Of a stretch of DNA of 64,000 bases, positions 16,320 through 23,959 are shown one piece after another. The stretch's first letter is position 1, and every line of letters starts with the position of its first letter. Under the pieces are notes generated by a model that worked only from the letters and a program-made list of their open reading frames with translations, was not told the DNA's origin and made no database searches. The translations under genes and the position numbers were made by a program. The stretch lies in NCBI GenBank assembly GCA_050946055.1, contig JBMNUB010000008.1:19347-83346 (forward strand), written 5' to 3'. The DNA comes from Fimadaptatus sp050946055. GTDB lineage: Bacteria; Bacillota; Clostridia; Christensenellales; Aristaeellaceae.

Positions 16320-17276
16320 ATGCCCGATCACATAATAGCGCTGCTGATAGGTTGCGCGCTGGACATGGCGATAGGCGATCCGGAGTGGTTCCCGCATCCG
16401 GTGCGCTTCATAGGCAAATACATATCGTTTTGCGAGGGCAGGCTGCGTGCGCGCGGCGGCAATCTCAGGCGCGGCGCGGTGCTGCTCACGGCATCGACGG
16501 TGACGATTACCATGCTCATCACGGCGGCGGTGCTGTATCTTATGTCGCTTATGGGGCGCTGGCCGCTGATTGCGGGCATGGCGGTAATAAGCTGGCTGGG
16601 GCTGTCGGCGCGCTGCCTCGCGCATGAGGCGGTGGGCGTGCGCCGCGCGCTGGATAAGGGCGGCGTACAGGCCGGGCGCACTCAGGTGGCGCGCATAGTC
16701 GGGCGCGACACGGCATCGCTCAGCGAGCGCGAGATAATATGCGCAACGGTCGAGACTGTGGCCGAGAACAACACCGACGGCGTGATATCGCCGCTGATAT
16801 ATGCGGCGCTGGGCGGGCCTGTGCTGATGATGGGCTTCAAGGCGGCCTCGACGCTGGACTCCATGGTGGGCTATATGGACGATAAGTACCGCGACATAGG
16901 CTGGTCGAGCGCGCGGCTGGACGACTTGCTGAACTACATACCGGCCAGAATATGCGCGTTGCTGATGTGTCTGGCGGCGGGGCTGACCGGGCAGAACATG
17001 CGCCGGGCGTTTGCCACGGTGCGCCGCGACCATGCCAATCACAAGAGCCCCAACTGTGCATGGAGCGAGGCGGCGGCGGCGGGCGCGCTGGGCATAATGC
17101 TGGGCGGCACGCACACTTACTTTGGCAAGACGGTCGTAAAACCCACGATAGGCGATGACATTCGTCCGCCCGAACTGCGCGACATAGACAGAACCAACGT
17201 GCTGATGTTTGTGTCGGCGGCGCTTATGATGGGGCTGATAGCGGCGATAGCGGCGCTGGTGTTTGCGTTTATGTAG
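16320..17276 (+). CDS. cbiB: Adenosylcobinamide-phosphate synthase
   Basis: Membrane enzyme that joins adenosylcobyric acid to aminopropanol phosphate, the CobD product, so cobD and cbiB act in sequence. The 318-aa protein shows the family start LDMAIGDPEWFPHPVRFIG, then ETVAENNTDGVISPLIYAALGG near residue 145, NYIPAR and SPNCAWSEAAAAGALG. Several hydrophobic helices are present. Two ATGs are possible: 16314 overlaps the cbiP stop but is only 1 nt from GGGGAGG, whereas 16320 has 7 nt spacing and is chosen. It is the last recognisable gene of the cluster, and a terminator follows at 17559. Confidence 0.94.
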   Translation: MPDHIIALLIGCALDMAIGDPEWFPHPVRFIGKYISFCEGRLRARGGNLRRGAVLLTASTVTITMLITAAVLYLMSLMGRWPLIAGMAVISWLGLSARCLAHEAVGVRRALDKGGVQAGRTQVARIVGRDTASLSEREIICATVETVAENNTDGVISPLIYAALGGPVLMMGFKAASTLDSMVGYMDDKYRDIGWSSARLDDLLNYIPARICALLMCLAAGLTGQNMRRAFATVRRDHANHKSPNCAWSEAAAAGALGIMLGGTHTYFGKTVVKPTIGDDIRPPELRDIDRTNVLMFVSAALMMGLIAAIAALVFAFM

Positions 17277-17291
17277 GTGAAGTGGTAAAGT

Positions 17292-17459
17292 GTGCTGAAA
17301 CTTCGCCGTAGCTCAGCCCTGCCCGCCCTGAAAGGGAAGGTGGCGCGTGAGTGCAGGGAGGTTTGTGCTGAATACGGGAGCGCGGTTCTAGCAGAAGCGG
17401 AGTTTGGCGCATGGAAGGCTGTGCTCATTGCGGCGGGATACAAGTCGCTTGCGCGATAG
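17292..17459 (+). CDS. Possible 55-aa protein after cbiB
   Basis: A short frame opening at GTG 17292, 15 bp after cbiB, with an amphipathic, protein-like composition (LKGKVARECREVCAEY, then AEFGAWKAVLIAAGYKSLAR). It ends at TAG 17459. No good ribosome binding site is visible and I know no family, so this may be chance or an eroded remnant. The rest of the 420-bp gap before the TraX gene holds a terminator and nothing else I can support. Confidence 0.25.
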   Translation: MLKLRRSSALPALKGKVARECREVCAEYGSAVLAEAEFGAWKAVLIAAGYKSLAR

Positions 17460-17558
17460 ATTTCTCCGCTCAGGTGAGCATGTTTGTTTGCCCTGAATTC
17501 ATTATGGCGGCTTTAGGAGCGGAGGTCATTACGGCACATTGATGGTTGCTTTCATTTC

Positions 17559-17592
17559 AGCCCTGCTGTCGATTCGGCACGGGGCTTTTTTT
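17559..17592 (+). terminator. Terminator of the cobalamin synthesis cluster
   Basis: AGCCCTG pairs with CGGGGCT-type sequence around a 14-nt loop and is followed by seven T residues. It lies between cbiB and the TraX-family gene. Confidence 0.75.
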
Positions 17593-17698
17593 GCGGCGCG
17601 GCAGGAATGAAGTTTGCGCGCGTAGAAATTAGTCCATATCAAAGCCGTCATCTGCACAATGGGCAGGCTGACGCGGCATATCAGTCTGGAGGAATAGC

Positions 17699-18394
17699 AT
17701 GCAGAGCAATGAGCTTCGCTCAAGGCCGGATATAGCACTGAATACAGATACGGGATTCCTGAAGCTAATGGCGATAGCGCTGATGGTCATAGACCACATA
17801 GGCTATCAGTTCATGGGCAATGACATAGTGATGCGCACCATAGGGCGGCTGTCGTATCCGCTGTTTGCGTGGTGCGTGGTCGTGGGCAGCGAATACACGC
17901 ATGACATGCTCGCCTATATGAAGCGCATGGCGCTGTTCTACTTCGTGAGCCAGCCCTGCTATGTGCTGGCGTTTGGCCGGGCTTGGACGCAGCACAACAT
18001 ATATCTTACGCTGCTGCTGGGGCTTGTCGCCATATGGTCGCTCAGGGAGCGCCAGTACTGGGCGCTGCCCATGACGCTGCTGGCCGCCTACTTCATGAAG
18101 CCCAACTATGGCATGGACGGCGTCTATTTGATAATCCTGCTGTACCTTGTGCGCCGCTCCAAACTGCTGGCGGCGCTGCTTGTGAGCGCGTTCTGCCTGT
18201 ATTGGGGGCGCGATTCGGTGACTTTGTTTACCGTGGGCGGCTTTAAGTTCGGCATGCAGTCGGCGGCGCTTATGAGCCTGCCGCTTATAATATTCCCCAC
18301 GCACACCAATATGCGCCTCAATAAGTACGTGTTCTATGCATTCTATCCCGCGCATCTGCTGGCGATATACGCGATAAAGCAGCTGCTTATGTAG
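17699..18394 (+). CDS. TraX family integral membrane protein
   Basis: A 231-aa polytopic membrane protein with about six to eight hydrophobic helices. The family signature is FLKLMAIALMVIDHIGYQF near residue 20 and NKYVFYAFYPAHLLAIYAIK at the C-terminus. F-plasmid TraX acetylates pilin; chromosomal homologues in Firmicutes form a broad acyltransferase-like group of unknown substrate, so no function is claimed. CTGGAGGAATAGC precedes the ATG. No conjugation genes are nearby. A structured repeat element begins 7 bp after its stop and might serve as the transcript end. Confidence 0.85.
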   Translation: MQSNELRSRPDIALNTDTGFLKLMAIALMVIDHIGYQFMGNDIVMRTIGRLSYPLFAWCVVVGSEYTHDMLAYMKRMALFYFVSQPCYVLAFGRAWTQHNIYLTLLLGLVAIWSLRERQYWALPMTLLAAYFMKPNYGMDGVYLIILLYLVRRSKLLAALLVSAFCLYWGRDSVTLFTVGGFKFGMQSAALMSLPLIIFPTHTNMRLNKYVFYAFYPAHLLAIYAIKQLLM

Positions 18395-18400
18395 CGCAGC

Positions 18401-18773
18401 CTGTCAAAAAAAACCGGAGAGCTCGGCGGGCCTCGCAGCCCGCCGACTTAGGCAGCGCCCAGCGACATGTGCGGTGGGCGCTCAGGATTTTTTGCGTCGG
18501 GAAATCCCATTTCCCAGAGCAGCATATCTTCCTTGCAGTTTCCACGCCCGGAAATCCGCAGGATTTCAGTGGAAACTGAGTAAGGGTGGCAGCGGCGGGG
18601 AAATTCTCTCCCGTCCACGCTTGTCAAAAAGACGCTTTGACAAGCAGAATATCTACCTTGCAGTTTCCACACCCGGAAATGCGTTATGATTTCAGTGGAA
18701 ACTGAGTAAGGGTGGCAGCGGCGGGGGAGTTTCTCCCACGTCCGCGCTTGTCAAAAATACATCTTTGACAAGC
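18401..18773 (+). repeat. Structured dispersed element, copy A (3' module duplicated)
   Basis: Related copies are at 46802-47051 and, more diverged, 61263-61444. In order it holds hairpin TCGGCGGGC/GCCCGCCGA, hairpin GCGCCCA/TGGGCGC, hairpin GGGAAAT/ATTTCCC and an outer stem CAGTTTCCAC/GTGGAAACTG around GAAATCC/GGATTTC. A conserved GGTGGCAGCGGCGGGG block and the closing hairpin GCTTGTCAAA/TTTGACAAGC follow. The last 125 bp or so are repeated in tandem (about 18530-18645 and 18646-18773). The ends read GTCAAAAAA and TTTGAC. No protein-coding frame is conserved. It could be a non-autonomous mobile element or a structured RNA. It starts just after the TraX gene. Confidence 0.8.
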
Positions 18774-18919
18774 CGGGCTGATTATGTAGCGATGCTTTTG
18801 CAGAACTAGCCCTGCACTCAGGGCGCAGGCTGCACACTTGCCGTGCGGCGCAGGCGATAAAAGGCTTAAGGCGCATGCCTGCTGCGCGTCAGCGGCGTGT
18901 AAAATATGGCGCAAATGTG

Positions 18920-18948
18920 TTGACAGGCGCGCAGCATGACTATATAAT
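18920..18948 (+). promoter_or_regulatory. Promoter of the TPP-riboswitch/thiT unit
   Basis: TTGACA (18920-18925), a 17-bp spacer and TATAAT (18943-18948), a consensus-like promoter just upstream of the TPP aptamer. Confidence 0.88.
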
Positions 18949-18957
18949 GTATATACC

Positions 18958-19045
18958 GCTGGGGGAGCTTATGGCTGAGAGCGGGCGCAAGCCCGGACCC
19001 TTGGAACCTGTATGTGGGTAATCCCACCGTAGGGAAGCGAAGTGC
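18958..19045 (+). promoter_or_regulatory. TPP (THI-box) riboswitch
   Basis: The aptamer shows GGGGGAGC, GGCTGAGAG, a GCGGGCGCAAGCCCG hairpin, then GACCCTTGGAACCTGT and GTAATCCCACCGTAGGGAAGC. These are the invariant parts of the thiamine pyrophosphate riboswitch. A terminator at 19074 follows, so thiamine pyrophosphate should reduce expression of the thiamine transporter downstream. Confidence 0.96.
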
Positions 19046-19073
19046 ATGAGATGTTTTCGCATGCGCATGCGTT

Positions 19074-19107
19074 TCCCGTGTGCCTGAATCAGGGCGCACG
19101 GGTTTTT
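19074..19107 (+). terminator. TPP-riboswitch-controlled terminator
   Basis: CCCGTGTGCC pairs with GGCGCACGGG (allowing one G-U) around a short loop and is followed by TTTTT. It lies between the TPP aptamer and thiT and is the probable expression platform. Confidence 0.85.
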
Positions 19108-19171
19108 GCTTTGCCATCGGCCCGTCCGGGCGGAATCTTTGCGAAGATTCGCGCGGGGAGGCAATTTCTCA

Positions 19172-19840
19172 ATGGGTGAATATCTTGCGGGCGCCTTCGG
19201 CAAGTTTGCCGAATGGCAGTGGTATGTGATAGCAGCGGTGGTGCTGCTGGTGCTGTTTGCGGTGGCCATGCTCATGGCCGGGCGCAAGGTCAAGTGGAAC
19301 ACGCGCATGCTGTCCAGTGCGGCCATGTGCATAGCGCTGTCGTTCGTGCTGGGCGCAATAAAGCTGTACAGCATGCCTCAGGGCGGTTCGATAACCCCCG
19401 GCTCGATGTTGCCGGTGATACTGTTCGGCATGGCGTACGGCGTGTGGCCGGGCGTAATAGTGGGCGCGGCTTGGGGTCTGCTGGACCTTTTGCAGTCGAT
19501 GTACGTCGTGCATCCCATGCAGCTGCTGCTGGACTATCCGATAGCGTTTGCGATGATGGGTCTGGGCGCGCTGGTGCGCAAGCAGAACTGGGGCATTCTG
19601 CGCCTGCCGGCGGCGGTGCTGATTGCCTGCGTGGGCCGCTATGCCTGCGCCGTGATATCGGGCGCGGTGTTCTTTGCCGAGTACGCGGGCGACATGAACC
19701 CGTGGATATATTCGCTGACCTACAACGTGACCTACATGGGTCCCGAGACGCTGGTGACCATGGCGCTGGCGTTCATACCGCAGATAGCGGGTCTGGAAAG
19801 GGTAGTGCGCGGCACGGACAAGAAGCTGCGCGCCGCATAA
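19172..19840 (+). CDS. thiT: Energy-coupled thiamine transporter ThiT
   Basis: Substrate-binding membrane subunit (S component) of an ECF importer for thiamine. The 222-aa protein has about six helices after an extra N-terminal one, and the YuaJ/ThiT signature KLYSMPQGGSITPGSMLPV near residue 70. WGLLDLLQ, DYPIAF and NVTYMGPE are also typical. The TPP riboswitch upstream supports the substrate. The ECF ATPases and EcfT must be encoded elsewhere. ATG 19172 has GGGGAGG 10 nt upstream; an earlier in-frame ATG lies within the terminator hairpin. Confidence 0.93.
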   Translation: MGEYLAGAFGKFAEWQWYVIAAVVLLVLFAVAMLMAGRKVKWNTRMLSSAAMCIALSFVLGAIKLYSMPQGGSITPGSMLPVILFGMAYGVWPGVIVGAAWGLLDLLQSMYVVHPMQLLLDYPIAFAMMGLGALVRKQNWGILRLPAAVLIACVGRYACAVISGAVFFAEYAGDMNPWIYSLTYNVTYMGPETLVTMALAFIPQIAGLERVVRGTDKKLRAA

Positions 19841-20095
19841 GCACAGTTATATGATGGAAAGCCGCTCAAGGCCAATGCGCTTTGAGTGGCTTGCTTGTTT
19901 GAGTGGACATCCGGCTGCGCGGCGTTGGGGCGTGCGGCGCGACGGATGCCTTGACGTAACGATCGCGCATGCAGGGCGTATTGCCCCACGGCACGAAGCA
20001 CTGTGTGCCGGCAAACAGTGCGCGCGCACAGGCGGGCATAGGGCTGCGATTTGGCATGGCGCGCCGCGCACAATCGGCCGCGCGGCATTTTCTGC

Positions 20096-20123
20096 TTGCA
20101 AATCGGCGGTATTGGTATATAAT
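20096..20123 (+). promoter_or_regulatory. Promoter of the PHP-domain gene
   Basis: TTGCAA (20096-20101), 16 bp, TATAAT (20118-20123), about 42 bp before the start codon at 20166. The preceding stretch 19841-20095 contains nothing I can identify. Confidence 0.75.
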
Positions 20124-20165
20124 ATTAATGGCTGGACTGCAACATAAACATCACAGGAGGCAGCC

Positions 20166-21518
20166 ATGAGAGAGGAACTGCATGACTATTATGTGTATCC
20201 GCGCATAGTGCGCGCGGGTCAGACTACCGAGGTCGCCATATATCCGCGCGGCCGCCATGCGCTAAACGAGGTGGAGGACTGCTCCAGACAGGTCGCCGAC
20301 ATAGAGCTGACCATAATACCGCTGGAACAGCATGCCGGTGCTGAGGATGGGTTTAACCGCTATCCCAAGGTGACGGCGCACTATGAGCGCGGCGCGTATC
20401 GCTTCAGCTGGCGCTTTGAGGGCGAGCAGGAACACTATATAAAGTTCCGCCGCAATAACGCCTATACATATGGCTATAACTACGGCATGCGCGGCAAGGA
20501 CGTGCGCCTGTCGGTGTATTCGCTAAACGACGATCTGTATGCGCTGCGCCCATATCGCGGCGATCTGCACATACATTCCTGCGAGTCCGACGGCCGCGAA
20601 GATCCCGGCGTAGTGGCGGCAAATTACCGGAGCTATGGCTTTGACTTCTTCGCGCTGACCGATCACGGGCTGATGCATCCGTCAGAGGAGGTCTGCAGCC
20701 GCTATGCCGATTTGCCCTGCGGCATGCTTATAATGCAGGGCGAGGAAGTGCATACCCCGATAGACCACATACACCTTGTCAACTTCGGCGGCACATGGTC
20801 GGTAAACGACTGGGCGCGCAGAGAGCATGAGGACGATTACCTGCGCATGGTGGAGGAGCGCAAGGCGCAGCTGGGCGAGCTGCCCGAGGGCGTGGACGCG
20901 ACGGAACTGGCTTCCTATCAGATACTGTGCGAAAAGGTGCGCGAGTCGGGCGGACTGGCGATATATCCGCATCCGCACTGGATAGAGAACGCCTATAACG
21001 TGAGCGATGCTATGACGTGGAAGCTGTTTAGCGACAAGCCGTTCGACGCATTTGAGCTGCTGGGCGGCCAGACCGTGCATGAAAACAATATGCAGCTTAT
21101 GATATACCACGAGGCGCGCGGGCGCGGCATGGACTTCCCGGTTGTGGGCTCGTCGGACAGCCACAACAGCACCAACACCAGTGCATATGACAATACCAGC
21201 GCCATACCGCAGGCCACGATAGTGTTCAGCCCCGCGCTGGAGCGCGAAGCCGTGCTGGACTCGGTGCGCAAGGCCAACTCCGTGGCCGTGGCACAGTATC
21301 CGGGCGAGCACATGCGCGTGTACGGACATTACAGGCTGGGCAAGTACGCCATGTTCCTGATAAACGAATACTTCCCGCAGCACGACGAGCTGTGCGCCAT
21401 AGAGGGCGGGCTGATAAAGCGCGTGCTGGAGGGCGAGGACTATGCCCTGCCCATGCTTAAGAACTTTGAGGGCGTGGTGGCCGGATTCACATTGCGCTGC
21501 TTTGAGGGATGGAAGTGA
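20166..21518 (+). CDS. PHP-domain metallohydrolase
   Basis: A 450-aa protein with an N-terminal beta-rich region (about residues 1-130, accessory) and a PHP domain that should bind two or three metals. Motifs in order are RGDLHIHSCESDG near 137 (HxH), DFFALTDHG near 160, MQGEEVHTPIDHIHLVNFGG near 195, AIYPHPHWIE near 265 and GSSDSHNSTNT near 330. The layout resembles CehA/McbA-type family members that hydrolyse phosphoesters or esters. The substrate cannot be read from the sequence. AGGAGG precedes the ATG at 20166. A HAD phosphatase starts 8 bp after its stop, so both probably form one operon and may act on related phosphorylated compounds. Confidence 0.85.
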   Translation: MREELHDYYVYPRIVRAGQTTEVAIYPRGRHALNEVEDCSRQVADIELTIIPLEQHAGAEDGFNRYPKVTAHYERGAYRFSWRFEGEQEHYIKFRRNNAYTYGYNYGMRGKDVRLSVYSLNDDLYALRPYRGDLHIHSCESDGREDPGVVAANYRSYGFDFFALTDHGLMHPSEEVCSRYADLPCGMLIMQGEEVHTPIDHIHLVNFGGTWSVNDWARREHEDDYLRMVEERKAQLGELPEGVDATELASYQILCEKVRESGGLAIYPHPHWIENAYNVSDAMTWKLFSDKPFDAFELLGGQTVHENNMQLMIYHEARGRGMDFPVVGSSDSHNSTNTSAYDNTSAIPQATIVFSPALEREAVLDSVRKANSVAVAQYPGEHMRVYGHYRLGKYAMFLINEYFPQHDELCAIEGGLIKRVLEGEDYALPMLKNFEGVVAGFTLRCFEGWK

Positions 21519-21526
21519 GGTAAGGC

Positions 21527-22048
21527 ATGCAGCTTGTCATACTTATAGACAGCGGAGATACGCTGATAGACGAAGGCACGCAGGTGTTTGACGACAATGG
21601 CGACGTGGTAACGGCAGAGCTGATGCCGGGCGCCAGACAGGCGCTTGAGCACATCCGCGCTCAGGGTCACAGGGTGGCGCTGGTGGCGGACGGCACGCGC
21701 ATATCGTTTGAGCGCGTGCATCACCTGACCGGCATATATGACCTCATCGAGGAGCGCGTGTACTCGGGCGACATGGGTTGCGAGAAGCCCGATGTGCGCA
21801 TGTTCCGGCGCGCATATGAGCTTATGGGTCTAAGCGAATCGGACAAGGCGCGCACGTTCATGGTGGGCAACAACATACGGCGCGACATAGCGGGCGCGCA
21901 TGGCTTTGGCGTGCGCGGCATACTGATGCGCTGGTCGCCGCGCTATGACTACGAGCCCGATGCGCCCGAACAGGTGCCGGACTACACCGTGACCAGCGAG
22001 CAGGAGCTGTGCGATCTGATAGACCGTCTGGCGTGCGGGCAGGAGTGA
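21527..22048 (+). CDS. HAD-superfamily hydrolase
   Basis: A 173-aa haloacid-dehalogenase-type phosphatase without a large cap domain. Motif I is LIDSGDTLID near residue 7, with serine in the second variable position and aspartates at both ends (DxGDT). Motif II is ALVADGT near 56. GCEKPDVRMF near 85 gives the motif III lysine, and MVGNNIRRDIAGAHGFG near 115 gives motif IV acids and the usual GD/N signature. It starts 8 bp after the PHP gene, with GAGGTAAGGC before the ATG. Substrate unknown. Translation coupling with the PHP hydrolase is likely. Confidence 0.88.
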   Translation: MQLVILIDSGDTLIDEGTQVFDDNGDVVTAELMPGARQALEHIRAQGHRVALVADGTRISFERVHHLTGIYDLIEERVYSGDMGCEKPDVRMFRRAYELMGLSESDKARTFMVGNNIRRDIAGAHGFGVRGILMRWSPRYDYEPDAPEQVPDYTVTSEQELCDLIDRLACGQE

Positions 22049-22176
22049 TATGCCGCAAACTGCGCGCGGCGGCATGACGCGCTTGAATCGATGCGGACGC
22101 GCCGCCTTGATATGCGCGACATGGACTTGCGCGCAAGGGCATAAATAGTTATATAGAATCAGCAGGAGGCAGATGT

Positions 22177-23058
22177 ATGAAAGATGCGCCTAACCCCGAT
22201 ACCGGACGTAAGCATGATCCCGTGCAGTTCGCGCTGCGCGTGATAAAGGGCGCAGTGATAGGCGTGGGCGCGATATTGCCCGGCATAAGCGGCGGCGTGC
22301 TGAGCGTGGTGTTTGGCATATACCGCCCGCTCATGGAATTCCTGGCGCATCCCGTGCAGGAATTCCGGCGCAAGGCGTGGTTCTTCCTGCCGATACTGGT
22401 GGGCTTTTTGCTGGGCATACTGGGGCTGGCAAAGCTCGTGGACTGGCTGTTTCGCGAATCGCCCGTGCCGGCAGTGTGGCTGTTTTCGGGACTAGTGATG
22501 GGGACATTGCCCTCGCTGTGGCGCGAGGCCGGGCAGAAGGGGCGCGGCCTCGGCGCATATGCGGCGCTTATCGCGGGCGCGGCGCTTATGGCGCTGTGGA
22601 TGTACTTCATGAGCGGCGCGGGCGAAGGCGGCGCGGCTGTCTCGCCCAACACGATTTGGTGGCTGATATGCGGCGCACTGTGGGGATTGGGGTTGATAGT
22701 TCCGGGGCTGAGCCCTTCGTCGATATTCATATTTCTGGGGCTGTATCAGCCCATGACGGCGGGCATAAGCGCGCTGGATATGGGAGTGGTGCTGCCGCTG
22801 CTGGCGGGACTGCTGGCCACGGTAGCGCTGCTGGCGCGCGCTATGGGCTGGCTGCTCAAGCGGCACTATGCCGTGGTGCTAAACGCGATATTCGGCATAG
22901 TCATAGCGTCCACGGCGGGCATACTGCCCTTTGGACAGGGCGCGCAGGATGCGGGGCATATAGTGCTGTACGTGGCCTGCTTCGCAATAGGCGGCGGCAT
23001 AGCCTTCGGCATGGATCGCATGCGCAAGGTGCTGGAGGAGCGCGGCGAATGCGAGTGA
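22177..23058 (+). CDS. DUF368 membrane protein, PopT-like
   Basis: A 293-aa polytopic membrane protein whose start GAVIGVGAILPGISGGVLSVVFGIY is the hallmark of DUF368. The second conserved stretch GLIVPGLSPSSIFIFLGLYQPM near residue 175 is an internal repeat of the first, matching an inverted-repeat transporter fold. DUF368 proteins have been proposed to recycle undecaprenyl phosphate across the membrane (PopT). That role is from family knowledge; nothing next to it is a cell-wall gene, although glmM lies 2 kb downstream. AGGAGG precedes the ATG at 22177. The convergent CAP-domain gene follows after 184 bp. Confidence 0.9.
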   Translation: MKDAPNPDTGRKHDPVQFALRVIKGAVIGVGAILPGISGGVLSVVFGIYRPLMEFLAHPVQEFRRKAWFFLPILVGFLLGILGLAKLVDWLFRESPVPAVWLFSGLVMGTLPSLWREAGQKGRGLGAYAALIAGAALMALWMYFMSGAGEGGAAVSPNTIWWLICGALWGLGLIVPGLSPSSIFIFLGLYQPMTAGISALDMGVVLPLLAGLLATVALLARAMGWLLKRHYAVVLNAIFGIVIASTAGILPFGQGAQDAGHIVLYVACFAIGGGIAFGMDRMRKVLEERGECE

Positions 23059-23242
23059 CGTGCAAGACGGCTTGGGTGAGATGCGCACAGTGAGCATTCG
23101 GCTCGCTTTACCGGGCCTTGATATCGGAGCCGGTCTGCCTTGGGTGATGAGCCTGATGCAGGCCGGTTTTGTTGTGGGGTGGGCTTGAATGGGCGGGAGC
23201 GAGTGCGGCTGCGCGCTTGCGCGTGAGCGAGCCTGCCGCCGC

Positions 23243-23761
23243 TCAGCCGTCCCTGCCGAACAGCTGTACCCAGTGCATGACGCCGTCCTGCTCAAGCGCG
23301 CATATGCCTATCGCGTCGTAGCGCGGGTTCAGTATGTTCTTCCTGTGGCCGGGCGAGGACATCCATGCCGCCATTACGCGCGCCGCGCTGCGCTGGCCGC
23401 GCGCTATGTTCTCGGCGTATGCTCCCTCACATATCGTGGAGAAGCGGCTGCCGTCCGGGCGCGTGTGCGAAAAGCTGCGCGCTATCTCCTGCGCGCGCTC
23501 ATATGCCGCCGCGCACAGCTCTGCATCCATGCGCATGGCGGGGAGACTGCGCGCGGCGCGGTCGGAGTTGACCATGGCGAGCACCTCGTGCGCAAGGGCT
23601 GTGTCGGGCTGGGGCGCGTACTGCCGGGCATGGGCGCTTGCGGGCATGTCCTGCTGAATGCGAGCGCCTTCATCGGCGCGCGCATCCGGCGGCAGCGCGC
23701 AGACAAGCGCCATGGCGAGCGCACAGGCGGCGCAAAGTGACCTATGCTTTGAACGGTTCAT
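23243..23761 (-). CDS. Secreted CAP-domain (SCP-like) protein
   Basis: A 172-aa secreted protein. The signal peptide is MNRSKHRSLCAACALAMALV with a probable cleavage after DARA. The mature part is one CAP domain: EVLAMVNSDRAARSLP near residue 60, SFSHTRPDGSRF near 95, YAENIARG near 115 and AWMSSPGHRKNILNP near 132. Bacterial CAP proteins of the YkwD type are extracytoplasmic with mostly unknown activity. ATG 23761 has GGGAGAT upstream; ATG three codons earlier (MIS) overlaps that box. It is transcribed against the DUF368 gene and away from the thioredoxin reductase gene. Confidence 0.88.
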   Translation of the reverse strand: MNRSKHRSLCAACALAMALVCALPPDARADEGARIQQDMPASAHARQYAPQPDTALAHEVLAMVNSDRAARSLPAMRMDAELCAAAYERAQEIARSFSHTRPDGSRFSTICEGAYAENIARGQRSAARVMAAWMSSPGHRKNILNPRYDAIGICALEQDGVMHWVQLFGRDG

Positions 23762-23877
23762 CGATATCATCTCCCTGACAAATTTGTAAGCACATGGTAT
23801 ATCGTAACCAATGCATAGGCGATATGTCAATGCTGGCCAGCGATATGGAATACATTGGCAGCATGGCGCAGGGGCTG

Positions 23878-23905
23878 TTTGGATAGGGAAGGTTTGTGGT
23901 ATAAT
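23878..23905 (+). promoter_or_regulatory. Promoter of the thioredoxin reductase gene
   Basis: TTTGGA (23878-23883), 16 bp, then TATAAT (23900-23905), about 55 bp before the chosen start codon. The -35 box is a poor match. Confidence 0.5.
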
Positions 23906-23959
23906 ATGGACAATGTGGATATTATGTGCGCCGTGAGCGCGGATGCGGAGGATGTATAT

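Noticed and set aside
17300..17365. tRNA-like start GCCGTAGCTCAG
   Set aside because: The sequence resembles a tRNA D-arm start but no anticodon stem, T-arm (GGTTCGAATCC) or acceptor pairing follows.
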